NCBI GenBank assembly: GCA_036788095.1
Contig: DAIQOA010000052.1
Location: forward strand, 1 to 24,390
Source of the DNA: Anaerohabitans sp036788095
GTDB lineage: Bacteria; Zhuqueibacterota; Zhuqueibacteria; Residuimicrobiales; Residuimicrobiaceae
Length of the DNA: 24,390 nt
Direction of reading: 5' to 3'
Part shown: positions 8,041 to 14,791 of the stretch, in pieces
Numbering within the stretch: the stretch's first letter is position 1
How the letters are laid out: each line of letters opens with the position of its first letter
The notes under the pieces: generated by a model
Seen by the model: the letters and a program-made list of their open reading frames with translations, nothing else
Told to the model about the DNA's origin: nothing
Database searches by the model: none
Made by a program: the position numbers and the translations under genes

Positions 8041-8069
8041 AAAGTAATGAACCCTGGCACCAAGATCAA
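8041..8069 (-). promoter_or_regulatory. Predicted padR-apbC promoter
   Basis: On the minus strand TTGATC (8069-8064) and TACTTT (8046-8041) are separated by 17 nt, and the palindrome begins at the base just after the -10 element. The arrangement supports repression by the encoded PadR. Confidence 0.45.
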
Positions 8070-8150
8070 TAAAAATATCTGTGATTTGACGATCGAAGTT
8101 GCTATTTTCAAGAGCGGCACTAGAGTAAGAAAACGACAAGGCTGAATCCG

Positions 8151-8915
8151 ATGCTCCTGATCAAAGCCGGCGGCTCGGCGCTGACCGATAAATCGATCCC
8201 CTATTCTTTTCGCGAACCGGCGGTCCATTCCCTGGCCGTGCAGCTGGCACAAATCCACGAGCCCATCATCCTGGCCCACGGCGTCGGTTCTTTCGGTCAT
8301 CCGCCGGCCAAACAGTATCGCATCGGCCTGGGCGACGATGCGACGCCGGAACGGCGTCAGGGATTGGCGATCACCCAATATTGGGTGGATGAGTTGGCTC
8401 AACGCGTGATCAAGATTTTGATCGACGCGCAGCTGCCGGCCCTGCTCACCGCTGCCGATATGCTCTTTATCACCGAGGATCGGCGCATTGTCGACTTTAA
8501 CGCCGAGCCGATCCAACGCTGCCTGAGCATGAATCTGATCCCGGTGCTGCACGGTGATGGCCCACTGGACCGTCGGCAGGGATTCTCGGTGTTGTCGGCG
8601 GATCAAATCATCATCTACCTGGCCAAATTTTTCTCGGCGCGTAAAGTGATCTTTGCCATGGATGTGCCGGGGATTCTGCGTAACGGCCGGCCCATCGCCC
8701 GGCTGTCCTTTCACGATCTCCCGGCGCTGCAAAAGGAGATCCTCGCCAGCCAGGACGCCAGCGGCGGCCTGGCCAAAAAGCTGGAAGAGATCAGCGCGCT
8801 GGCCGGCACGGGCATTGATGTGCAGCTGGTGTCGCTGCTGGAACCGGACAGCCTGCTGGCCGCTGCCCGCAACGAAGAACGGGGCACAGCTATTTCCGAC
8901 AAAACACCTTCGTAA
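8151..8915 (+). CDS. Isopentenyl phosphate kinase-like amino-acid-kinase-fold protein
   Basis: A 254-residue cytosolic kinase of the amino acid kinase fold, most like isopentenyl phosphate kinase (IPK), which makes isopentenyl diphosphate from the monophosphate and ATP. Seen in the sequence: the N-terminal nucleotide loop KAGGSALTDK (residues 5-14), then HGVGSFGHPPA (43-53), whose His50 matches the catalytic, phosphate-binding His that distinguishes IPK from other amino acid kinases. Later come LIPVLHGDGPLD, SADQIIIYLAK, VIFAMDVPGIL and a C-terminal DASGGLAKKLEEI helix. IPK is a hallmark of the archaeal mevalonate route and is uncommon in bacteria. The stop codon lies inside an 11-bp inverted repeat, and a lipid-alcohol-kinase-like gene follows 39 nt on. 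That pairing argues for isoprenoid phosphate salvage; longer-chain substrates (geranyl-, farnesyl- or phytyl-phosphate) are possible. Confidence 0.82.
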   Translation: MLLIKAGGSALTDKSIPYSFREPAVHSLAVQLAQIHEPIILAHGVGSFGHPPAKQYRIGLGDDATPERRQGLAITQYWVDELAQRVIKILIDAQLPALLTAADMLFITEDRRIVDFNAEPIQRCLSMNLIPVLHGDGPLDRRQGFSVLSADQIIIYLAKFFSARKVIFAMDVPGILRNGRPIARLSFHDLPALQKEILASQDASGGLAKKLEEISALAGTGIDVQLVSLLEPDSLLAAARNEERGTAISDKTPS

Positions 8916-8933
8916 GGAGGCACCTTACGAAGG
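8907..8933. repeat. Perfect 11-bp inverted repeat across the kinase stop codon
   Basis: CCTTCGTAAGG (8907-8917), loop AGGCA, CCTTACGAAGG (8923-8933). The TAA stop of the IPK-like gene (8913-8915) is in the left arm, and an AAGGAGG ribosome-site-like sequence spans arm and loop. No T tract follows on either strand, so it is not a standard intrinsic terminator. An mRNA hairpin here could affect stability of the upstream message or initiation of the next gene. Confidence 0.75.
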
Positions 8934-8954
8934 TTAGGGATGATAGGAGGCGTT

Positions 8955-9671
8955 ATGACCCCATGGTTTGGCGGTTCACTGGTCTGGAACAGCCTGGTCG
9001 GGCTGGTGGAGATCGGGTATATTTTCATCGTCATCGGTCTGATGGACAAGTTGGTGGCACGGGGGTTTCCCGCGGACCTGTCGCGCAAGGTGATCCACAT
9101 CGCCGCCGGCTCTTTCGTCATCTTTTGGCCGCTGTTTGACGCCACCCACTGGTCCCGCATTTTCTGCGTGGCCATGCCCTTCATCTGGGTGCTGCTGTTT
9201 CTTTCCAAAGGGCTTTCCAACAACACCGAGGACCCGGCGGTCAAGACCATGACCCGGACCGGGGACCCGCGTGAACTGCTGCGCGGGCCGTTAATGTTCG
9301 CCGTCATGATGGTGGCGATCGGACTGGCGCTGTTCAATCGTGTCTCAGCGGTCGCAGCCCTGGGCATGATGACCTGGGGGGACGGCCTGGCCCCCTATTT
9401 CGGCGGCAAATTCGGCAAAGCCGGATACCAAACGCTGGGCGCAAGGAAAACCCTTGTCGGCAGCCTCACGGTTTTCATCGCCGGCGTAGCCGGCAGCGTG
9501 CTGATGCTGATGGTGACCGGCCTGACCAGCGCCGGCATTCCCTGGTCTGCGCTGCTGGTCAGCGGCGTGGTGGCCATGGTCGTCGAGGCGCTTAGCCCGC
9601 GCGATGTGGACAATATCGCCATACCTTTAAGCACTTTGATTGTGTTTTATCTGATGCGGGGACAACTCTAA
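8955..9671 (+). CDS. VTE5/dolichol-kinase-like CTP-dependent membrane kinase
   Basis: A 238-residue polytopic membrane protein of the SEC59/DGK1/VTE5 group (phytol, farnesol and dolichol kinases; also related to CDP-diglyceride synthases). I chose ATG 8955, which follows TAGGAGG with 4 nt spacing, over ATG 8940. About six to seven hydrophobic segments are visible. Signature stretches: LSRKVIHIAAGSFVIFWP near residue 34, a cytoplasmic stretch around TRTGDPRELLRGPL, then WGDGLAPYFGGKFGK, LGARKTLVGS and VEALSPRDVDNIAIPL, which hold the conserved GD and RKT-x-x-GS residues of the nucleotide site. Characterised relatives phosphorylate isoprenoid or lipid alcohols with CTP. The gene follows the IPK-like kinase closely on the same strand, so the pair could convert an isoprenoid alcohol to its diphosphate in two steps. 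The exact alcohol is unknown. Confidence 0.82.
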   Translation: MTPWFGGSLVWNSLVGLVEIGYIFIVIGLMDKLVARGFPADLSRKVIHIAAGSFVIFWPLFDATHWSRIFCVAMPFIWVLLFLSKGLSNNTEDPAVKTMTRTGDPRELLRGPLMFAVMMVAIGLALFNRVSAVAALGMMTWGDGLAPYFGGKFGKAGYQTLGARKTLVGSLTVFIAGVAGSVLMLMVTGLTSAGIPWSALLVSGVVAMVVEALSPRDVDNIAIPLSTLIVFYLMRGQL

Positions 9672-9691
9672 AAAGGAAGCAAAAAACAGCG

Positions 9692-10675
9692 ATGAATCAC
9701 GTTGAACGATTTCGTGCAGTGATGAATTTTCAGCCCGTGGACCGGCTGCCGCGCTGGGAGTGGGCCATGTGGTGGGATAAAACCCTGGAGCGCTGGCGCC
9801 GGGAGGGATTGCCGCCGGAGCAGGCCGGCGTGTTTGAGATCCATGACTATTTCGGCCTGGACCCGTACATACAGTTCTGGCTTTCGACCACCGATCCCAC
9901 CATCGAGGCGATCCAGCATCACGGGCTCGGCATGTTGTCGAGCATGGACGAATACCTGCAAGTACGGCCGCATCTGTATCCCAATCACGCTTCGGCCATC
10001 TCCGCCATGGCGCCGTGGCTCGTGCGGCAAAGCAAAGGCGAAGCGGTGGTGTGGATCACCCTGGAGGGCTTTTTCTGGTTCCCGCGCACGCTCATGGGAT
10101 TCACTGAATTGATGCTGGCCTATTATGATCAACCGGAACTGATTCATCGCATGAACCAGGACCTGCTCGACTTTAACCTGCGGGTGTTGGAGCAGATTGA
10201 AAAGCTGGGGCGTCCCACTTTTCTGACCGTGGCTGAGGATATGTCTTTTAACCACGGCCCGATGATTTCACGCGAACTGTGCGAGCAGTTCATGACGCCC
10301 TACTATGTCAAACTCATCGAGCGGCTCAAAGAGATGGAGATGATCGTCATTGTGGACACCGACGGCGATGTCACCGCTCTCGTGCCCTGGTTGCAGTCCG
10401 TGGGCGTGGACGGTGTGCTGCCGCTGGAGCGGCAGGCCGGCGTGGACGGATTCGCCCTGCGCCGGCAGTTCCCCAAGCTGCGCATGATCGGCCATTACGA
10501 CAAGATGGTGATGAACAAGGGAGAGGCGGCCATGCGCCGCGAATTCGAACGGCTGCGGCCGTTGATGCAGAGCGGCGGTTATATCCCCGGCGTCGACCAT
10601 CAGACGCCGCCGGCGGTGTCCTTGACCGAATACCGACTATACCTCAAATTATTGGAAGAGTATACGCGTGTTTGA
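9692..10675 (+). CDS. UROD-fold protein (uroporphyrinogen decarboxylase/methyltransferase superfamily)
   Basis: A 327-residue TIM-barrel protein of the URO-D superfamily. Seen: MNHVERFRAVMNFQPVDRLPRWEW (usual family opening), EGFFWFPRTLMGFTELMLAYYDQPELIHRM, and AEDMSFNHGPMISRELCEQFMTPYY. Asp222-Thr-Asp224-Gly-Asp226 stands where zinc-dependent corrinoid methyltransferases of the MtaA type carry His-x-Cys-Gly, so the zinc/thiol site is absent. The C-terminal YIPGVDHQTPPAVSLTEYRLY is typical of uncharacterised relatives. It is shorter than HemE and lacks the usual haem-pathway neighbours, so I do not call it hemE. It starts 20 nt after the membrane-kinase gene and probably shares its transcript, but no link to isoprenoids is evident. 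The substrate is unknown. Confidence 0.8.
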   Translation: MNHVERFRAVMNFQPVDRLPRWEWAMWWDKTLERWRREGLPPEQAGVFEIHDYFGLDPYIQFWLSTTDPTIEAIQHHGLGMLSSMDEYLQVRPHLYPNHASAISAMAPWLVRQSKGEAVVWITLEGFFWFPRTLMGFTELMLAYYDQPELIHRMNQDLLDFNLRVLEQIEKLGRPTFLTVAEDMSFNHGPMISRELCEQFMTPYYVKLIERLKEMEMIVIVDTDGDVTALVPWLQSVGVDGVLPLERQAGVDGFALRRQFPKLRMIGHYDKMVMNKGEAAMRREFERLRPLMQSGGYIPGVDHQTPPAVSLTEYRLYLKLLEEYTRV

Positions 10676-10840
10676 TTTCATGGGTCAGGTGCTCCCTCCC
10701 AGCGTCTGTTTATCGTGCGTTACGGCTCTGCTGCGCACCGATGTTAACGCCTGCCAATAAAATATAAATAAAGGTGGCTGCCCTGGCGCGTACTCTGCGC
10801 GCTTTGAAAACAGGCGCTTCCGTCCGTCTTTCCGCGGGCC

Positions 10841-13573
10841 CTAAAAATTTCCAACCTCTACGGCATATCTCCCGGACCCGATTTGGCAAGTGATCCTGTC
10901 CCCGCGCGTGCGCGTAAATTCGCAGGGCGGCTCGGCCTTGACGCGTTCGAGGACAGCGGCCGGCAGTGATAGCCGGGCCGTGGTGTTGGCAGGAATTTCG
11001 ATGGTATAGGTACACGTCTGGTTTTTCTTTTTCCACGCCACTTTCACCGGCCCGCGTGGCGTGGTGACAGAGGCTTGCACAGAGTCCAGCGCATCCGGCA
11101 CGAAGGGGTCGATGAGAATAGGTTCATACCCGGGTCTTTTTTCGTCGACGTGAATGCCGGCCAGTGTTTGAAAAAACCAGGCGTCGATGCTGCCCATCAT
11201 CACGTGGTTGTGTGAACCCTTTAAATTCCAGAATTCGCTCAGCGTGGTGCGGCCTGCCAGCATATAGTCCCAACCCGGATAGCCCTTTTGCGTCACCAGG
11301 CGCCAGGCGGCGTCCGCGCGCTGCTGCTGCGTCAGCGCTTCGATCAGGTATTTGGCGCCGAGCACGCCGACGGTGAAATGGCCGTTGTGATCAGCGATGT
11401 CGCTGAGGATGTGGTGCAGCACCGCGGGCCGTTGCGCTGAATCCGGCAGACCGAGAAAAAGCGGAAACGCATTGCTGAACTGGCTGCCCGGTTCGTAGTA
11501 CTGTTTGTCCTGGTTATAAAAAGCGTTGTTCAGAGCCCTGCGTATGTTTTCCGCCAACCGCTCATAGGTGTGTGCCTCCTCGTATTGTTCCAACACGTGC
11601 GCCGCTTTGGCGAGAATCACCGCGTTGTAATAATAGAACGCGGTGCCGACCAGCGGCGGATCGCCCTCCTGCCAGCCCTTCGCCGTGGTGCCCCAGTCGC
11701 CGATCCAGTATTTGGGCAGAATGAACTCTTTGGCCTGCGTTGCAAGATACTCCACGTAGCGTCGCATGGTGGGGTAGTGGTGTTGGAGAAAATCGCGATC
11801 GCCGTAATGCGAATAAAAGCGCCAGACCATCACGAGGTAGGCGCTGCTCCAAGTCGGATCAGGTTCGATGGCTACATAGGGACGGGGGGAGACGATGGAG
11901 ATGTCGCCGTCCTTTGGATTCTGGTTATGGCGAAGGCCGTCCAGCCAGTGGCGGTAGAAATTGGCCATGTCGAAATTGATCAGGGCCTCCTCCATGGTCA
12001 CCAGGGCGTCGCCCAGCCAGCCGAGCCGTTCGTCGCGCTGCGGACAGTCCATGGGATAGCCCATGAGGTTGCTGCGCTGCGACCAGAGGGTGGCACGGTG
12101 GATGCGGTTGACCAGTTCGTCGCTGCAGGTAAACGTGGAGAGCGTATCCACCGCGGTATGCACCACGCAACCGGTCAGGTCGTCGATCGCAGGGGCGTAG
12201 GCCAGGCCGCTGACCTGCACATAGCGAAAGCCGTGAAAAGTGAAATGGGGTTCATAGGTCTCGGCCCCTGCCCCGCTGAGCACATAGATGTCGGTGTTCA
12301 GCGCTTTTTCGTTGCTGGTGAAATCCAGCATGCCGTCCGCCTTCAGGTCCTCGGCATAGCGCAGGGTCATGCGCTCACCGCGCCGGCCGCGACAGGTCAT
12401 GCGCACCCAGCCGCTGAAATTTTGTCCCAGATCGTACACCGCAAGGCCGGGTGCGGGAAAGGTGAGGGCAACGGGTTTGAGCCGCTGGGTGACCTCGATA
12501 TCCGGCATGAGCGAATGGGTCAGTACGCCGCCGGGCGCTTCTACTACGCGGGCATGAGACCAGCCGCTGTCGTCAAATCCGGGCTGGTGCCAGCCGGCCG
12601 GTTCCTGGGTGGCGTCATACGTTTCGCCGTCATAGATGCAGGAGAACAGAACCGGGCCCGGCGCGGTCCTCCAATCACGGTCGCTGATGATTACCTGAGA
12701 GGAGCCGTCGCGGTAATCGATGTGCAGCTGCAGGATCGCGCGTTTGGAGCCGAACCACTGCATGCGATAGGGATCCCACCATTTTTTATAGGGATTGAAC
12801 CAGCCGTTGCCGAGCATCAGGCCCAGGGCGTTGTCGCCGGAATGAAGCAGCCGGCTCAGATCGAGGATATCGTACAGGACCCACTTGCGATAGTTGGTTT
12901 TGGCAGGCGCCAGCACCTGATCGCCGACGCGGCGGCCGTTGCAGTACAGCTCGTAATAGCCCAGTCCGCAGACATAGGCGCGCGCGCTGCGCACCGGTTT
13001 GTCGATGCGAAAGGATTTGCGCAGCAGTGTGCTGCGTCCGTCCATATGCACCGTGTCGGGAAAAGCGGATTGTTCTTTTTGCTGCTGAAAAAATCCGCTC
13101 TCCGGCCGCGGCTCTGTCGCCGGGCCGCTGCCGATCCACAGGGCTTGCCAGTCCGAGGGCTGCAGCAAGCCCATCTCCCAGCAAGCCGGCGGGCTCCAGG
13201 CGGAAGGCCGGTCCTGTTCATCCCATACCCGCACTTGCCACCAGCCCCTCTGCCGCGGCTGCAGCGCTTGGCCTTGATAGGGTATGTGGCTGGAGCGCGG
13301 TTCGCGCACGATTCCTGAATTCCACAGATCAGCCTTTTTCGTGCTCAGCTTGCGGCGGTCCGTGGCTGCGATGATCTGAAAGGCGGTCTGGCGTTTGTTA
13401 TAGCCGTTTGATTGCAGCATCCAGCTGAACGAAGGATGCGGATTTTCCACGCCCACGGGATCCACCTCATATTCACAGGTCATCCGTGTTATGGTGAGGC
13501 GGGTAGATGCAGCCGGCAGGCCGGCGCCATAAAAAGCGAGGGAAAAAAACAGCAGACATTCTTTCAGTTTCAT
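10841..13573 (-). CDS. Exported alpha-L-rhamnosidase (GH78)
   Basis: A 910-residue secreted glycoside hydrolase removing terminal alpha-L-rhamnose by inversion. A signal peptide (KECLLFFSLAFYGAGLPAAS) starts at ATG 13573, behind GGGAG; the much longer frame upstream overlaps another gene and is not coding. Domains: fibronectin-like N-terminus (NPHPSFSWMLQS, RGWWQVRVWDE), the rhamnosidase N domain (YVCGLGYYELYCNGRRVGD, LMLGNGWF), a middle beta sandwich (YDLGQNFSGWVRM) and the (alpha/alpha)6 barrel with MDCPQRDERLGWLGDA. In the barrel, Asp509, Asp514 and Glu515 match the conserved acid cluster. Glu780 in TTLSEFWN matches the second catalytic acid, and a C-terminal beta domain follows. No PUL or SusCD genes adjoin it. 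Likely substrates are plant rhamnosides or pectic side chains. Confidence 0.93.
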   Translation of the reverse strand: MKLKECLLFFSLAFYGAGLPAASTRLTITRMTCEYEVDPVGVENPHPSFSWMLQSNGYNKRQTAFQIIAATDRRKLSTKKADLWNSGIVREPRSSHIPYQGQALQPRQRGWWQVRVWDEQDRPSAWSPPACWEMGLLQPSDWQALWIGSGPATEPRPESGFFQQQKEQSAFPDTVHMDGRSTLLRKSFRIDKPVRSARAYVCGLGYYELYCNGRRVGDQVLAPAKTNYRKWVLYDILDLSRLLHSGDNALGLMLGNGWFNPYKKWWDPYRMQWFGSKRAILQLHIDYRDGSSQVIISDRDWRTAPGPVLFSCIYDGETYDATQEPAGWHQPGFDDSGWSHARVVEAPGGVLTHSLMPDIEVTQRLKPVALTFPAPGLAVYDLGQNFSGWVRMTCRGRRGERMTLRYAEDLKADGMLDFTSNEKALNTDIYVLSGAGAETYEPHFTFHGFRYVQVSGLAYAPAIDDLTGCVVHTAVDTLSTFTCSDELVNRIHRATLWSQRSNLMGYPMDCPQRDERLGWLGDALVTMEEALINFDMANFYRHWLDGLRHNQNPKDGDISIVSPRPYVAIEPDPTWSSAYLVMVWRFYSHYGDRDFLQHHYPTMRRYVEYLATQAKEFILPKYWIGDWGTTAKGWQEGDPPLVGTAFYYYNAVILAKAAHVLEQYEEAHTYERLAENIRRALNNAFYNQDKQYYEPGSQFSNAFPLFLGLPDSAQRPAVLHHILSDIADHNGHFTVGVLGAKYLIEALTQQQRADAAWRLVTQKGYPGWDYMLAGRTTLSEFWNLKGSHNHVMMGSIDAWFFQTLAGIHVDEKRPGYEPILIDPFVPDALDSVQASVTTPRGPVKVAWKKKNQTCTYTIEIPANTTARLSLPAAVLERVKAEPPCEFTRTRGDRITCQIGSGRYAVEVGNF

Positions 13574-13703
13574 GGGTGAACTCCCGGAAGAAACGAAAAA
13601 CCGCCCGGAAAATTTTACCTTTTCGGTCAGGCGGACGGCAAAATCACGATGGCGAAAGCGTGCGTATTTCGAAGGGATGGGTTTGAGCGAAAAAAAGAGC
13701 TGA

Positions 13704-14240
13704 TCACCGTTCGTCGGGATAGATGACGGTGTTGGTGGAACGCATGAGATTTTTACATTTGAGAAACCGGTAATAGGCCTGGACAACGTCCTTATCGCTG
13801 TCAGCCAAACGCTCAACCGTGGTATCATTGAGATAGCCGTTGCGTTTATCGTGCTCGAGCACCCGGTCCAATCTTTCCAGTTGCTTGTTTTTGAGTCCGC
13901 CGATGATATACCGGTTGTTGGAGGGATCGGTATCATAGCCTGCGCCGAGGCCATAGCGACGGCCGGAGCCGCTACCAGGGTATTCGCGAGATTCTTCGGA
14001 TGAATTCTCGTTGAGATTTAGGAGATCGTGAAGTTTTTCGGGATGTCTCAACAGGTGATAACCGCTGATCATTAGAAAAGCAAAGCCGAGAAGCCAGGGC
14101 ATCAGATGTTTGGGTTCATAAGGAGGGTTGGTGACTTCTACTTTGGCGCCGAAAGAGCTGAAAAATTTTTCCAGAATGTAAAATAAAAGAACAAAGGCAA
14201 AAAGAGCTCCCAGCAACAGAATCGTCGTCTTGTCTGGCAT
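13704..14240 (-). CDS. Hypothetical protein with two N-terminal membrane helices
   Basis: I do not recognise this 178-residue protein. It has two hydrophobic helices (about residues 6-27, TTILLLGALFAFVLLFYIL, and 47-65, LMPWLLGFAFLMISGYHLL). These are joined by a short loop and followed by a polar linker rich in Ser, Glu and Gly (NENSSEESREYPGSGSGRRYG). The C-terminal ~75 residues are charged and probably helical (LKNKQLERLDRVLEHDKR, TVERLADSDKDVVQAYYRFL), likely a cytoplasmic interaction domain. GGAAGGGG precedes the ATG. It lies 48 nt downstream of the Cpn10-like gene on the same strand and probably shares its promoter at 14679-14707. A T run (13691-13697) follows the stop codon, but the stem before it is weak. 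Codon use looks like that of its neighbours. Confidence 0.75.
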   Translation of the reverse strand: MPDKTTILLLGALFAFVLLFYILEKFFSSFGAKVEVTNPPYEPKHLMPWLLGFAFLMISGYHLLRHPEKLHDLLNLNENSSEESREYPGSGSGRRYGLGAGYDTDPSNNRYIIGGLKNKQLERLDRVLEHDKRNGYLNDTTVERLADSDKDVVQAYYRFLKCKNLMRSTNTVIYPDER

Positions 14241-14288
14241 ACCGAATCCCCTTCCCTTCGATATCGAATCATTCGCCTGGAAAAGCCG

Positions 14289-14651
14289 TCAGGACCGTTC
14301 CCGTATCAGCACCAGCAGAGCCGCCTGAGGCACGATTAAAAAGGTGTCGCCGTCCAGTTTGACCTCTACCGCGGCTTTGCGTAAAAACACCGCATAATCA
14401 CCCACTTTGGCCTGCTGGGCGGCAGGTTGTGGGGGTGAATTTTTCGGCCGCCAGGACTCTTCGTCGATATCCGCGGGTGGGGCCATCGGAACGCCAGGCC
14501 CAATTTCGACAATCGTGCCAGCCTGGATCGACTCTTTTTCCAACGCCCATTTAGGCAAATACAGGCCCACATTGCTGCGCTCTTCACCCAGGTCCGGTAC
14601 GATCAAGACGCGATCACCGATAACGACAATTTCCCGGTTGCCCTTTTTCAT
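14289..14651 (-). CDS. Stand-alone Cpn10/GroES-like protein
   Basis: A 120-residue protein with the GroES beta-barrel pattern: VVIGDRVLIVPDLGEER (opening strands), QAGTIVEIGPGVP (the GxVxxxGxG core), KVGDYAVFLRKAAVEVKLDG (matching VGDxVxF...VK) and TFLIVPQAALLVLI (closing strand). Two features differ from GroES. The mobile-loop region (NVGLYLPKWALEKESI) lacks the GGIVL tripeptide that docks on GroEL, and a proline-rich insert of about 20 residues (PADIDEES...PPQPAA) sits after the GPG turn. No groL lies nearby, so this is probably a paralogue with a separate job rather than the housekeeping co-chaperonin. The start follows AGAGG at a short 3-nt spacing. A good promoter lies upstream and a membrane-protein gene follows. 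Confidence 0.82.
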   Translation of the reverse strand: MKKGNREIVVIGDRVLIVPDLGEERSNVGLYLPKWALEKESIQAGTIVEIGPGVPMAPPADIDEESWRPKNSPPQPAAQQAKVGDYAVFLRKAAVEVKLDGDTFLIVPQAALLVLIRERS

Positions 14652-14678
14652 AGTCCTCTGTAAATGATACCTGTTTTT

Positions 14679-14707
14679 TATTAATTAAACTAAATAATTA
14701 TTATCAA
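14679..14707 (-). promoter_or_regulatory. Predicted promoter of the Cpn10-like gene
   Basis: On the minus strand TTGATA (14707-14702), a 17-nt AT-rich spacer and TTAATA (14684-14679). The whole stretch 14660-14710 is strikingly AT-rich compared with the window. The start codon at 14651 lies about 28 nt downstream of the -10. Confidence 0.5.
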
Positions 14708-14791
14708 AAGTGCAACAGATTTTCATCATCTTCGCCGCGTGCAGCATGACTCGAGCCCGTGTTTCAATTTGCAGTGTGCCGGCTCAGAAAT

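Noticed and set aside
9692..10675. Haem biosynthesis gene hemE
   Set aside because: The UROD fold is present, but the length, the DTDGD segment and the neighbours do not fit HemE, and no other haem gene is in the window.
10786..10802. Hairpin GCGCG-N7-CGCGC between the UROD-fold gene and the rhamnosidase as a shared terminator
   Set aside because: The stem is only 5 bp and the T tract is at most three bases, too weak to call; the rest of 10676-10840 shows nothing recognisable.
11570..13318. A 582-codon open frame on the plus strand opposite the rhamnosidase
   Set aside because: It is an antisense shadow of the GC-rich GH78 gene; its composition is low-order (rich in Gly, His, Ala and Val) with no domain, and the minus-strand GH78 motifs are unmistakable.
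13574..13954. Extension of the rhamnosidase frame upstream of 13573
   Set aside because: It overlaps the neighbouring membrane-protein gene in another frame, lacks protein-like composition, and would bury a clear signal peptide.
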